From: Mangrovimonas xylaniphaga
GTDB lineage: Bacteria > Bacteroidota > Bacteroidia > Flavobacteriales > Flavobacteriaceae
Direction of reading: 5' to 3'
Assembly (NCBI RefSeq): GCF_001280435.1
Contig: NZ_LBIP01000013.1
Coordinates: forward strand, 992,001-1,056,000
Length of the DNA stretch: 64,000 nt
In this document: piece after piece, positions 36,226 to 45,265 of the stretch
Position numbering within the stretch: the first letter of the stretch is position 1
Layout of the letters: every line of letters begins with the position of its first letter
Notes under the pieces: generated by a model
Seen by the model: only the letters and a program-made list of their open reading frames with translations
What the model was told of the DNA's origin: nothing
Database searches by the model: none
Program-made: the position numbers and the translations under genes

Positions 36226-37053
36226 TCACTTTCGTAAACCAGCAACTGCAGTATAAATAGCATCGCTATGCACAGGAGTAAAATACTTCCCTTCCAAATC
36301 TGCCATCTTCTTTCTAGCGGCTTCATCCTTCCAATAGGCATTGAAGAGTTCTTCATTTCTATCATACATCTTCTCCAAATCTGCCATAGAATCTAAATAA
36401 AAGGCCTCTACAAACACCGTTCTATCCGCCCCATATGCATGAGACTGTGGATAATATCCTTTGATGTATTCATTTTTATGGAACACATTCAACGTATAAT
36501 CATCGAAAGCCTTTTTAAATTCATCCCCATTTCCATCTTTTGGATAAGCAAAATGTCCCGTTCTTACATACAAGATCTTGTCCTCAGTCATATTATCATC
36601 GTTGAATAATTTTGCATTGGGCATCGTGGCATAAATTTCATCGGAGTGGTACGGCGAATAATACTTGTTCCGCTTTTCGAAAAACGCTTTTCTAGCACTT
36701 TCAGAAGACCATGCCTCCTTAATCAACTCGTCATTGCGATTGGCTGCCAAATCAATATCGTTCCATGTTGGAAATGCTTGGACGTACAATAACTCTGTAT
36801 TGTCAGGGGTCATTCTATGCAAATAAAATCCGGCGGCTACCACATGTTCATTTTTACTGGTGACTTTGTCCAAAAACTCCTTTTCAACAGCTTTCCATTC
36901 TTCCATTTTAAAGTCCTTTAAATCCATGTTCCAATGCATAGTGGTAACAGTTACGTATTGGGGCCTTTTTGAAGTTTCTTGGGCAAAAGCCATACCCATT
37001 CCTACAAATAAAAACAATGCGACAAGGAGCATCATCCGATTGGTCGTTTTCAT
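36226..37053 (-). CDS. Secreted protein of unknown function with internal duplication
   Basis: The 275-residue protein has a signal peptide (about 1-25, ending AFAQ). It contains two related halves (about residues 30-150 and 160-275). Each ends in a run like KYYSPYHSDEIYA or KYFTPVHSDAIYT after a helix with ARK and a W/Y-rich segment. The pattern suggests a tandem pair of ferredoxin-like (dimeric alpha-beta barrel) units, but I recognise no family. It is monocistronic with its own terminator. No function is proposed. Confidence 0.75.
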   Translation of the reverse strand: MKTTNRMMLLVALFLFVGMGMAFAQETSKRPQYVTVTTMHWNMDLKDFKMEEWKAVEKEFLDKVTSKNEHVVAAGFYLHRMTPDNTELLYVQAFPTWNDIDLAANRNDELIKEAWSSESARKAFFEKRNKYYSPYHSDEIYATMPNAKLFNDDNMTEDKILYVRTGHFAYPKDGNGDEFKKAFDDYTLNVFHKNEYIKGYYPQSHAYGADRTVFVEAFYLDSMADLEKMYDRNEELFNAYWKDEAARKKMADLEGKYFTPVHSDAIYTAVAGLRK

Positions 37054-37263
37054 AATTAATTAAGTTTTAAGATTACTATATTGACAACAAAAAATTCTTA
37101 AAAAACTCAATTTGGGACAACCAAACTTTTGGGGGAAGTTGTTATAAAAAGCTTAATTTCAGTATTCTTTGGGAAGAGATTTGCCTTACTAATATACAAT
37201 ATTTTCCTAACATTTAACATGTTAGCACCTTGGAATGATTTCATATTGTTATAAACTGTAATT

Positions 37264-37623
37264 TTATAACTGCTCTCTAAGTTTTTTGGGCAGGGCCTTT
37301 ACAACCATGTCATAAGAGTGATCGATAAGCTCTAAAACCAAGGAAACCGGAATTTCTCCATTAAGGTAAACTGTATTCCAATGCTTGTTGTTTAAATGGA
37401 AACCAGGAACAATAATACCATCGTATTGCTCCCGAAGTTCAATGGCATATTCTGGGTTGCATTTTAAGCTTATGGCCTTCTGCCCAGCTTCCCATTTTTC
37501 AAGGGAAATCAAAGCAAACATTTTTCCTAGTACCTTAAACACCAATGTGTCCGCATCAAAAGGAAAATCCTCCGTGGCCTTGTGTTTGCCCAAGCAGTAG
37601 TTATGCAACTGTTCAATATCCAT
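37264..37623 (-). CDS. MmcQ/YjbR-like protein
   Basis: The 119-residue cytoplasmic protein fits the MmcQ/YjbR fold: LHNYCLGKHKATEDFPFDAD at the start, KVLGKMFALISL, and HLNNKHWNTVYLNGEIP in the middle. The family resembles a double-wing DNA-binding fold, but its role is unknown. It is the last of three tightly packed genes, 2 bp after the DUF4260 gene. Confidence 0.88.
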   Translation of the reverse strand: MDIEQLHNYCLGKHKATEDFPFDADTLVFKVLGKMFALISLEKWEAGQKAISLKCNPEYAIELREQYDGIIVPGFHLNNKHWNTVYLNGEIPVSLVLELIDHSYDMVVKALPKKLREQL

Positions 37624-37625
37624 AC

Positions 37626-37973
37626 TTACTTCAATTTTCCCAAATGGGTATTTTTAAAGTCATCAAAATATTTCAGGCCAAAGCCAAACATACGATCAAA
37701 AGATGTATGCGAAAACATAATAATGCCCACCAACTTTAGTATTTCAAGTTCGAAATATACTCCCAATAAAAATAATGCCACCGCAATAGCTTTGTGGTGG
37801 CATAAATTATAGGTTATGGCCCCAATTTTTGGATTGGCCAAATAGCCCAACATCCCAATATCCGGAAGCATCAACAACACCAAAAACCACCACCAACTAT
37901 AGGATAAAGTGTGAAATGCATATATCCCCAAAAGAAACATTAGCAATTCTTCCGTTTTTAGTGACCGTTTCAT
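37626..37973 (-). CDS. DUF4260-family small membrane protein
   Basis: The 115-residue protein has about four hydrophobic segments (near residues 9-25, 27-45, 58-75 and 78-92). It also has the conserved LPDIGMLGYL and HTSFDRMFGFGLKY blocks that I associate with DUF4260. The function is unknown. It lies 1 bp after the cyclase gene and 2 bp before the YjbR-like gene, so the three are probably one transcript. Confidence 0.8.
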   Translation of the reverse strand: MKRSLKTEELLMFLLGIYAFHTLSYSWWWFLVLLMLPDIGMLGYLANPKIGAITYNLCHHKAIAVALFLLGVYFELEILKLVGIIMFSHTSFDRMFGFGLKYFDDFKNTHLGKLK

Positions 37974-37974
37974 A

Positions 37975-38721
37975 CTATTCTATCTTATATAAAATAGGTT
38001 TACTTGGTGAGGCATCATTTTCAAAAGGCGCAATTTGAAGGTTTAAGAAATAGGAACCATCTTCTACGTGGTTTGGCACAAAAATAAATTCGGTGATGGT
38101 GGCATCCATTCTTAACTTTCCACTTGTGTTCCAAAATGCATTATGGGCCAAAAGCTCGCCATCGTCTTTTTCCTTATCCACACTTGGCAGATCTACCAAC
38201 AAATGTTTAATGCCCTTCTTCTTTAAATAAATGGCTGTTTCCTCCAATAAATAGGTAGGGTTGGTATGCGAATATTGTTTGGACAGTTTTTCCTTTGTAT
38301 TTGGAATCGTCCTAATGATAACCGCATCCCTTTTTTTATTGCCCAAAGCCGTTTGGATCTGTTTTGAAGAAATCACAAAATCATCCCCCATTTTTTCTGG
38401 AGCTACAGTAATCACCTCCGCCATGAAGAAAAACTGTTTCAGATTTTGGTTAATGGAATGTACCTTTTTGGTAATATGCCCCACACATTCCGTATGCGTA
38501 CCATGGGAATGCGGGTTAAAGGAAATATTGTTGAAATTTATCACAGCGCCTTCCTCTACGCTGGCCACCCAATCATCCTCTACAACCGGCTCAATTTTTG
38601 GTGGCCCCAAATACCAAGCATTTACATTAGTTACAGACGAAATCATTGGTATTGAAATATCTATGGGCTGAGTTAAATCTATTTTATATTTTTTGGAATT
38701 ATAATGTATTGTTGCAATCAT
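37975..38721 (-). CDS. Cyclase-family (kynurenine formamidase-like) metal hydrolase
   Basis: The 248-residue protein has the family metal motif HSHGTHTECVGH near residue 70, matching HxGTHxxxxxH. A second block, DLPSVDKEKDDG, lies near residue 175. Members hydrolyse N-formylkynurenine or related amides and esters. No tryptophan-pathway genes are nearby, so the substrate is open. It starts a three-gene operon with DUF4260 and YjbR-like genes. Confidence 0.85.
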   Translation of the reverse strand: MIATIHYNSKKYKIDLTQPIDISIPMISSVTNVNAWYLGPPKIEPVVEDDWVASVEEGAVINFNNISFNPHSHGTHTECVGHITKKVHSINQNLKQFFFMAEVITVAPEKMGDDFVISSKQIQTALGNKKRDAVIIRTIPNTKEKLSKQYSHTNPTYLLEETAIYLKKKGIKHLLVDLPSVDKEKDDGELLAHNAFWNTSGKLRMDATITEFIFVPNHVEDGSYFLNLQIAPFENDASPSKPILYKIE

Positions 38722-38829
38722 TAATTATCAATTTTACTAGGTAGTCTCTTTAGTTTTTTGCTTTAGTTTCAAATATAAGCCTTTTAATTGAGGATTGTTT
38801 TTATTTCCTCAAGGCTGAAAGCATAAATT

Positions 38830-39966
38830 TTAGGATACGAAGAACAGATCGGAAGCAATGCCGTCTGCCAAAAATTTTCCTTTTGAAGTGGTGTGCAAGT
38901 TATTGCCTTCATCCGATGAAAATGCCAATACTCCCTGCTCCAAATGAGGTTGGGCAGCTTTTAGGATGTATTCTTTGAAGTTTGTACCAAAATCTCTTTC
39001 AATTTTATCCAATGAAACGCCCCAAATGGTTCGTAGTCCAGTCATGACATATTCATTATATTGATCTTCCACACTTAGTTCCTCAACTGTAGATGGTAAC
39101 TCATTTTTTTCAATAGATTTAATATAAGCTGAATTATTGGCCACATTCCAACTTCGCTTTGTCTCGTTAAAAGAATGCGCCGAAGGACCAATCCCCAAAT
39201 ACGGTTTTCCCTGCCAATAGCTAGTATTGTGTTTGGAATAAAACCTAGGTTTTCCAAAATTGGAAATTTCATAATGTACAAAGCCTTCTGCTTTTGTTCG
39301 CTCCATTAAATGGTTGAAATGCCGAAGAGCCAAAGCTTCATCTACAGGTGGGTAAGTTCCTTTTTTCACAAAAAAATCCAAAGCAGTTTTGGGCTCCACA
39401 GTTAAAGCATAACTGGAAATGTGTTGTACCCCAAAATCAAAAGCCATTTGCAGGTTTTGATCCCACTTTTGAATATCCATATCTGGAATTCCGTAAATCA
39501 AATCGATAGTGATATTATCAAACAATTTAGTCGCCAATTCCAAAGCTTGTTTGGCCTCGGCAGCATTGTGGGCCCGGTTCATCCCCTTTAAATCTTCATC
39601 AAAAAAAGACTGGATTCCAATACTCAGTCGGTTGATAGGAGAAGCTGCCAGAGCTTCTATTTTTTCAGGAGTTAAATCGTCTGGATTGGCCTCCAAAGTA
39701 ATTTCAGGAGTTTCCGCTACCTTGAAATTTTTATAAACGGTATTTAAAAGTAATTGGAGTTCTTCCGAAGTCAATAACGAAGGCGTCCCCCCACCAAAAT
39801 AAATGGTTTCTATGGTTTCATTTTGAAATTCCTCATGACGCATTTGTAACTCCTTGACCAAGCACTGCAACAATTCATCCTTCTTCTTCAAAGAGGTTGA
39901 AAAATGAAAATCGCAATAGTAACATGCTTGCTTACAAAAAGGGATATGGAAATAAATACCTGACAA
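38830..39966 (-). CDS. hemW: Radical SAM protein HemW (oxygen-independent coproporphyrinogen oxidase-like)
   Basis: The 378-residue radical SAM enzyme has the cluster cysteines C11, C15 and C18 in CKQACYYC, followed by the HemW-type segment IETIYFGGGTPSLL. HemW proteins act as heme chaperones rather than as HemN coproporphyrinogen oxidases. I prefer HemW because the sequence starts right at the cluster motif, without the N-terminal extension of HemN. It follows the ruvC and four-helix-bundle genes on the same strand. Confidence 0.9.
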   Translation of the reverse strand: MSGIYFHIPFCKQACYYCDFHFSTSLKKKDELLQCLVKELQMRHEEFQNETIETIYFGGGTPSLLTSEELQLLLNTVYKNFKVAETPEITLEANPDDLTPEKIEALAASPINRLSIGIQSFFDEDLKGMNRAHNAAEAKQALELATKLFDNITIDLIYGIPDMDIQKWDQNLQMAFDFGVQHISSYALTVEPKTALDFFVKKGTYPPVDEALALRHFNHLMERTKAEGFVHYEISNFGKPRFYSKHNTSYWQGKPYLGIGPSAHSFNETKRSWNVANNSAYIKSIEKNELPSTVEELSVEDQYNEYVMTGLRTIWGVSLDKIERDFGTNFKEYILKAAQPHLEQGVLAFSSDEGNNLHTTSKGKFLADGIASDLFFVS

Positions 39967-39972
39967 TTACAA

Positions 39973-39998
39973 TAAACAATTAACAGTAAACAATTAAC
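39973..39998. repeat. Two direct copies of TAAACAATTAAC
   Basis: The copies are at 39973-39984 and 39987-39998, with a period of 14 bp, in the gap between the four-helix-bundle gene and hemW. The repeat directly borders the bundle gene's 3' side. Meaning is unknown. Confidence 0.6.
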
Positions 39999-40007
39999 CT
40001 TTATCGA

Positions 40008-40361
40008 TTATTTGTTTAAACGGGTTTTCTTTAATATTGAAAATAAAATTTTGGATGTTTCATCTGTTTTCGAAAATAAATCATCAAAAACTTTAATGGA
40101 AATATAATCTGAGTCTTTTAAAAGCTGTAGCCAATATTTGGTCTCTAAACTTTCCTTATAAGCTATCGATATTTTTGCAGAGAAGTCAGCAGTTGAGATA
40201 GCCCCGTTAGCTTCTGCAACATTGGCTCCTATACTTGTACCACATCTCAACAACTGCTTGGAAAGCACAAACTCTTTATGGTTAGCTAAAATGTCTTTAT
40301 AAACACAAACAATGGCTAAAGCCAATTGATATGATTTATCTGCCAAAGGATTTTCAACCAT
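40008..40361 (-). CDS. Four-helix-bundle protein (23S rRNA intervening-sequence protein family)
   Basis: The 117-residue protein matches the S23/IVP family: SYQLALAIVCVYKDI, LSKQLLRCGTSIGANVAEANG and KESLETKYWLQLLKDS. These genes occur inside 23S rRNA intervening sequences or as scattered inserts in genomes. Here it sits between ruvC and hemW, with a short direct repeat on its downstream side, as if inserted. The biochemical role is unknown. Confidence 0.9.
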   Translation of the reverse strand: MVENPLADKSYQLALAIVCVYKDILANHKEFVLSKQLLRCGTSIGANVAEANGAISTADFSAKISIAYKESLETKYWLQLLKDSDYISIKVFDDLFSKTDETSKILFSILKKTRLNK

Positions 40362-40380
40362 AACTTTTTCTGCTAATTGG

Positions 40381-40938
40381 TTATTGCTTATTGATCTTTG
40401 AAGAATTCTGCCTTACAAAACTGGCCCAACCAGAATAGCTTTTACCTACTTCTACGCGTCCTTGATTGTAAAAATGGCATACCGCGGCAGCCAGTCCATC
40501 GGTTGCATCCAAATTTTTAGGCAAAGTTTTTAAACCCAATAAACTTTGAAGCATTTTGGCCACCTGCTCTTTACTGGCATTTCCGTTTCCGGTAATGGCC
40601 ATTTTTATTTTTTTGGGAGAATATTCGGTAATTGGCACTTCCCTACTCAAACCTGCTGCCATAGCAACCCCCTGGGCACGGCCCAACTTAAGCATACTCT
40701 GCACGTTCTTTCCAAAAAAGGGAGCCTCAATCGCTATTTCATCTGGGTGATGGGTTTCAATCAACTCTATGGTACGCTCAAAAATGAGCTTCAATTTTAA
40801 GTAATGATCCTCGTACTTCTTCAAATCGAGCTCGTTGAGCTGTAAAAAAGACATTTTATTTCCTACCACCTTAATGAGGCCAAACCCCATAATGGTAGTT
40901 CCGGGATCGATTCCCAAAATAATTTTTTCCTGCTTCAT
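40381..40938 (-). CDS. ruvC: Holliday junction endodeoxyribonuclease RuvC
   Basis: I place the start at MKQEKIILGIDPG (40938), 7 bp after the upstream gene; an earlier ATG at 40965 would overlap that gene. The 185-residue protein has the RuvC acidic residues D11 in GIDPGTT, Glu in IEAPFF and Asp in ATDGLAAAVCH. It resolves four-way junctions in recombination. The four-helix-bundle gene follows after 19 bp. Confidence 0.95.
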   Translation of the reverse strand: MKQEKIILGIDPGTTIMGFGLIKVVGNKMSFLQLNELDLKKYEDHYLKLKLIFERTIELIETHHPDEIAIEAPFFGKNVQSMLKLGRAQGVAMAAGLSREVPITEYSPKKIKMAITGNGNASKEQVAKMLQSLLGLKTLPKNLDATDGLAAAVCHFYNQGRVEVGKSYSGWASFVRQNSSKINKQ

Positions 40939-40945
40939 AAATTCA

Positions 40946-41584
40946 TTAACAATAAGAACAGCCACTCAACGAGATAGAGATTCCTATGGTGACATACATC
41001 ATATCTCTATGGAATGAATAACCGTCTATAACGGGGTCGTATTTATCTTCTCCCGAAAAAGAGAACACATATCCAAAATCCCCATAAACAGACAAGGTTC
41101 TAGACAAACCATAATGCACTTCCAGACCTGCCAAGGCGTTTACAAAGGTATATGTGTTATCTGCATAATTACCCAATGGCTTGGTAAAACTTACCCCAGG
41201 ACCTGCATGAGCCACAATGGCAATAGGTTCTGGCCAAAACCAAATCAATCTGTTAAAGTCGTAAACGGCCTGAAGATTGATTCGTGTATAGTTCAGCTTA
41301 AACTCTTCTGAATTTTCAGCATTGGAGGCTCTGTTGAAACCACCATCCAATTTAGCTCCCCAAGTCTCCGAAAACATATGTTGTAACCCAATGTTTACCG
41401 TTGGAATATTAACATACTCCGTAAAAAAAATAGGATCTGATTCATTATCTATGGGGTTATTAAACCCCACAGCCAATTGTAATTTCCATTCACTAGTGGC
41501 ATTTTGGGCATCCATAAAGGAAGATACAAACACCATACACATTAACATGAACAGGAATTTTTTGTATTTAAAATTTGAAGTCAT
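40946..41584 (-). CDS. Outer-membrane beta-barrel protein
   Basis: I start at MTSNFKYKKFLFM (41584), which gives a signal peptide ending FMDAQ near residue 27; the longer frame would overlap the divergent gene. The 212-residue protein alternates hydrophobic and polar strands with aromatic ends, like a small eight-strand barrel (TWGAKLDGGF, TLSVYGDFGYVF). It has no OmpA peptidoglycan-binding domain and ends in GCSYC. The role is unknown. It is co-directional with ruvC, 7 bp away. Confidence 0.75.
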   Translation of the reverse strand: MTSNFKYKKFLFMLMCMVFVSSFMDAQNATSEWKLQLAVGFNNPIDNESDPIFFTEYVNIPTVNIGLQHMFSETWGAKLDGGFNRASNAENSEEFKLNYTRINLQAVYDFNRLIWFWPEPIAIVAHAGPGVSFTKPLGNYADNTYTFVNALAGLEVHYGLSRTLSVYGDFGYVFSFSGEDKYDPVIDGYSFHRDMMYVTIGISISLSGCSYC

Positions 41585-41611
41585 CTGATAATATTTGGTT
41601 TTATTTGTACT

Positions 41612-42583
41612 ATGCCAACCATAGCTTTTCCCTACAAAACTAAGCAATTCTTCATTGCGCTTCTGAAATTGGGCGTGGTTCTTGGCGTTTTTTATTTTAT
41701 CTACCAGAAACTGGCAAACAGCAATTCAATTGAATTTACTGAATTTATCCTCTTTTTATCCCAGAAAAGCTTTTTTTCGTTCAACAACCTACTATTTCTG
41801 GTTGTTCTAAGCTGCTTTAACTGGTTGTTTGAAATCTACAAATGGCAAGGTTTGGCCAGTTCTATTCAACCTATATCAGCCAAAGCTTCAGCAGAACAAA
41901 CCTTAGGTTCTTTGGCAGCCTCATTGCTTACTCCTAATCGCATTGGCGAATATGGTGCCAAAGCCATTTATTTCAACCCTCCATTACGTAAACGCATAAT
42001 GGCCTTAAATCTTATAGGAAACTTAAGTCAAATGTGTATCACGACCATTTTTGGTGCCATTGGATTGTACTTATTTGCAATCTTATATGATTTACCTTTA
42101 GTTTCGAACAATTTAAAATGGCCACTACTTCTTATAATACTTGTTGGTTGCGTTTTAGGCTTGTTGATCGGTTTAAAAAAATTGATAACAACCAAGCAAA
42201 GCAAAACAGTACAGTTTTTAAGAGAACTTCCAAAATTAGTATTCTTAAAAACCTTAGGGCTTTCATTTCTAAGATATGCCAGCTTTTCTATTCAATGGTA
42301 TGTATTACTCTCTCTTTTTGGTATTTCATTGTCATTTGAAAATGCTATGATAGTAGTATCGAGCATGTATCTACTAGCCTCCATCATTCCAAGTTTTGCC
42401 ATTTTTGATGTAATAATTAAAGGTGGTGTTGCAGTTTATCTATTTGGATTATTGAGAGTGCCCGAACTACCTATTCTCATCATCACGACCTTAATGTGGA
42501 TCCTTAACTTGGCAATCCCAGCAATTATCGGCAGTTATTTTGTGCTGATTTTCAAACAACCCAAAACCGAATATTCGCTATGA
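41612..42583 (+). CDS. Polytopic membrane protein of the LPG-synthase TM / flippase-like family
   Basis: The 323-residue protein has about eight helices and the family-like segment SLLTPNRIGEYGAKAIYF near residue 110. This resembles the membrane half of lysylphosphatidylglycerol synthases and related UPF0104 proteins that move or modify lipids. The gene overlaps the glycosyltransferase start by four bases (ATGA), so the two products probably act together on a lipid-linked glycan. Confidence 0.78.
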   Translation: MPTIAFPYKTKQFFIALLKLGVVLGVFYFIYQKLANSNSIEFTEFILFLSQKSFFSFNNLLFLVVLSCFNWLFEIYKWQGLASSIQPISAKASAEQTLGSLAASLLTPNRIGEYGAKAIYFNPPLRKRIMALNLIGNLSQMCITTIFGAIGLYLFAILYDLPLVSNNLKWPLLLIILVGCVLGLLIGLKKLITTKQSKTVQFLRELPKLVFLKTLGLSFLRYASFSIQWYVLLSLFGISLSFENAMIVVSSMYLLASIIPSFAIFDVIIKGGVAVYLFGLLRVPELPILIITTLMWILNLAIPAIIGSYFVLIFKQPKTEYSL

Positions 42584-43704
42584 CCTTTGTCGCTCTCTTT
42601 ATTGGCGTGGTATATTTAATCATCATTGCAAAACTTATAGTAGGTTTTGACAAGGTTACCGATTTTCACCTTCAGGACAACGGTCCTAAAACACAATTTT
42701 CTATGGTCATTCCCTTCAGGAATGAAGCCCAAAACTTGCCCAAGCTTTTAAAATCACTAGGCAATCTTAATTACCCTGAATCTCTTTTTGAAATCATCTT
42801 TGTAAACGATGAATCCACAGATGATTCTGTTAGCATTATTGAAACCTATTTTTCAGGAAAACAGGTTAATTTTAAAGTGATCCCGAACCATCGTAGCTCC
42901 AATTCACCAAAAAAAGATGCTATTTCTACTGCCATTGATTCAGCAAAAAACGAATGGATTGTTACCACTGATGCGGATTGTATAGTACCAAAATATTGGT
43001 TGGATTGTTTTGACAGTTTTATCCAAACCAACAATACAAATTTTATTGTCGGACCTGTTTCCTATCATCATGTAACCTCCTTTTTGGACAGATTTCAACT
43101 TTTGGACATTTTGAGCCTTCAGGGGGCTACCATTGGTGGTTTTGGCATTGGCAAACCCTTTCTTTGTAACGGCGCCAATTTGGTCTACAAAAAAGCCCTC
43201 TTCCACACTCTTAATGGCTTTGAAGGCAACAACGGTATTGCCAGCGGCGATGATATTTTTATGCTTGAGAAAGCTACCAAAACAGGCCTGGATCATGTGC
43301 ATTACTTGAAAAGCACCCGTGCTATGGTAACCACAACAGCCGAAAAAAGTTTAAAATTCTTAATATCGCAACGCATCAGGTGGGCTGCAAAAACATCGAA
43401 ATATTCAAGCTACTTTTCAAAAATTACAGCATTGTCGGTTTTTGCCATGAATGCCATTTTGGTTTGTCTATTACTGTTTTGGATTATGGATATTGCCTCC
43501 TTAAGAACGCTTGGATATCTGTTCACTTTAAAATTCTGTATTGATTTCCTACTCATTTTTAAAGTCTCCCGCTTTTTTGAACAAGAACAATATTTAAGCA
43601 GCTATATCCCTTCCAGTTTTTTATATCCATTTTTCAGTGTGTATGTAGCTGTAAGTTCTATTTTTAAAGGATACAAATGGAAAGGTCGCTCCTACAAAAA
43701 ATAG
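42580..43704 (+). CDS. Family 2 glycosyltransferase, membrane-bound
   Basis: The 374-residue protein has a helix at about 1-20, a GT-A domain (about 40-270) and helices near 285-360. The nucleotide-sugar site motifs are FVNDESTDDS and TTDADC. QRIRWAAK resembles the QxxRW motif of processive GT2 enzymes. It overlaps the upstream flippase-like gene by four bases. The sugar and acceptor are unknown; exopolysaccharide or glycolipid work is plausible. Confidence 0.88.
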   Translation: MTFVALFIGVVYLIIIAKLIVGFDKVTDFHLQDNGPKTQFSMVIPFRNEAQNLPKLLKSLGNLNYPESLFEIIFVNDESTDDSVSIIETYFSGKQVNFKVIPNHRSSNSPKKDAISTAIDSAKNEWIVTTDADCIVPKYWLDCFDSFIQTNNTNFIVGPVSYHHVTSFLDRFQLLDILSLQGATIGGFGIGKPFLCNGANLVYKKALFHTLNGFEGNNGIASGDDIFMLEKATKTGLDHVHYLKSTRAMVTTTAEKSLKFLISQRIRWAAKTSKYSSYFSKITALSVFAMNAILVCLLLFWIMDIASLRTLGYLFTLKFCIDFLLIFKVSRFFEQEQYLSSYIPSSFLYPFFSVYVAVSSIFKGYKWKGRSYKK

Positions 43705-43757
43705 GGCGACTATAGTTTATTTTTACTAGCTTTACTCCAATATTAAGTATCAACCCA

Positions 43758-44639
43758 ATGAAACAAGCACTTCTTATTATTTGTCTGTTGGTTAGCAGTC
43801 TCATTTATTCCCAAAACTCGTACACCGTTAATGGAGAAACCTTGGAACTCAAAACAGAAATTGAAGGCACACTTGATTTACTTTGGACCATAGACAATGG
43901 CACGTACCGCTATTTTATAAGAACTACGGACAACACTATTGTTGAGCTGAAAAACACCAAAAATCCAGATACCCGAAAATATCAAAACGAATACAAAACC
44001 ACTCTACAGGAAGCAACGGAAGGTTCTGGTATGTCCACAAAAAATGTGAACCTCACCCTACCTAGCCTGAAAAAATTTGTAGACAGTTATAATAGCTCGT
44101 CTGATGCGTCTTACCAAACACAGGATATCAAAGCCCAACCAGAAATGCGCCTTGGTGTGTTTGGAGGTATTACCAACAGCCCTTTTATCTACAACCCAGA
44201 GAATTACACCTCTTCGGTTTTGGGTGCCGAATTGGAAGTGATTACCAATGCTGAAAAGCAGAGACATTCTGGACTTTTGCAATTCCGACATACTTTTGAA
44301 AACAAAGATTTTGAATATCGCACAACCGAAATTTCTTTGGGATATCGCTTTAGAGCGCTTAAATTTAGAAGACTTGACATCTATGCCGATGTGAAATTTG
44401 CGACTTTGAATCTTTCGGACAGGGTTTATACTTATACTGACGACAATGATAATGTTGTGAGCGCAAATGAAAAAGAAACTATTTTCGACGCTCCTTTCAT
44501 TTTTGGGATTGGAGCTGATTACCGCATTTCCAACAGGAGTTACATTATGTTTGGATTCAATAATCTTGCTGCCATTAGATTGGAAAACGGCAAACATTTT
44601 TCTACCGATTTCACCCTAGGGTACAAACTTAAACTTTAG
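43758..44639 (+). CDS. Secreted/outer-membrane protein of unknown function
   Basis: The 293-residue protein has a signal peptide (about 1-18, ending IYSQ). Its N-terminal half (residues about 20-120) is soluble and its C-terminal half is barrel-like, with alternating strands (LGVFGGITNSPFIYN, EISLGYRFRA, FGIGADYRIS) and the closing FTLGYKLKL. I recognise no family beyond an outer-membrane barrel. It is convergent with the TonB-C lipoprotein gene, 7 bp apart. Confidence 0.7.
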   Translation: MKQALLIICLLVSSLIYSQNSYTVNGETLELKTEIEGTLDLLWTIDNGTYRYFIRTTDNTIVELKNTKNPDTRKYQNEYKTTLQEATEGSGMSTKNVNLTLPSLKKFVDSYNSSSDASYQTQDIKAQPEMRLGVFGGITNSPFIYNPENYTSSVLGAELEVITNAEKQRHSGLLQFRHTFENKDFEYRTTEISLGYRFRALKFRRLDIYADVKFATLNLSDRVYTYTDDNDNVVSANEKETIFDAPFIFGIGADYRISNRSYIMFGFNNLAAIRLENGKHFSTDFTLGYKLKL

Positions 44640-44646
44640 GTTATTT

Positions 44647-45123
44647 TTATTGAATATTCACCACAATTGGCAAGCTAAACTGCGTGGCCACCTGTTGGCT
44701 TCGCTTGATAGCGGGATATATTTTTGGCAGGGAATCAAAACTATGCCTCAATAAACTATCTAACTTTGGAATTTGTTGTCCTGTCAAAGGTTTATAACTG
44801 ATGTCATCAATGGTGAATTGCCCCTTATTATCTATGGTGATTTTCAGTAGAATGGTATCCGACACATCTTGCGAAACTATAATGTGCTGTTTAGACAATT
44901 GCGTAGCTACAATGTTTTGAAGCGTTTGTTCAAAACACTGCTTTTTCACATATTTCCCCGATGAGGAATCACAGGAAGCAAATGTAGGGTACTCGTCTAC
45001 ATCCTTCCAATTAAACGTTTGCAACTCTTCTTCCAAAAGCTCATCCGAAGAGATCTTTTTTTGTTCAAAGTAGTTACAGGACGTTAACAAAACAACACAA
45101 AATACTAGTAATAAGTGCTTCAT
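44647..45123 (-). CDS. Small lipoprotein with TonB-C-like domain
   Basis: The 158-residue protein is acylated at C16 (VLLTSC). Residues about 55-158 resemble the TonB C-terminal domain found twice in the nearby BlaR1-like protein. Shared signs are a CD...C block (CDSSSGKYVKKQC), a strand like ITIDNKGQFTIDDI and a closing FSLPIVVNI. It has no TonB N-terminal helix, so it is not a TonB. It follows the TPR gene on the same strand after a 142-bp gap. Confidence 0.72.
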   Translation of the reverse strand: MKHLLLVFCVVLLTSCNYFEQKKISSDELLEEELQTFNWKDVDEYPTFASCDSSSGKYVKKQCFEQTLQNIVATQLSKQHIIVSQDVSDTILLKITIDNKGQFTIDDISYKPLTGQQIPKLDSLLRHSFDSLPKIYPAIKRSQQVATQFSLPIVVNIQ

Positions 45124-45265
45124 TTATATATTACTGAACTCGAAAAGTACAATTTTTCAGCGATTTAAAATACAATTATACTACTTCAATCGTTTCAATA
45201 ATATACAAATAAAATCAGGAATATCAGCTGCTCTTAAAAACATAAGGAACACAATACTTAACCCT

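Noticed and set aside
37207-37225. CTAACAT-N5-ATGTTAG inverted repeat as a terminator or operator
   Set aside because: Arms are only 7 bp and AT-rich with no T tail, and no regulator gene is nearby.
35555-41647. A possible defence or mobile island among the small unknown genes
   Set aside because: The genes include hemW, ruvC and other ordinary chromosomal families; there is no integrase, transposase, nuclease-toxin pair or CRISPR repeat.
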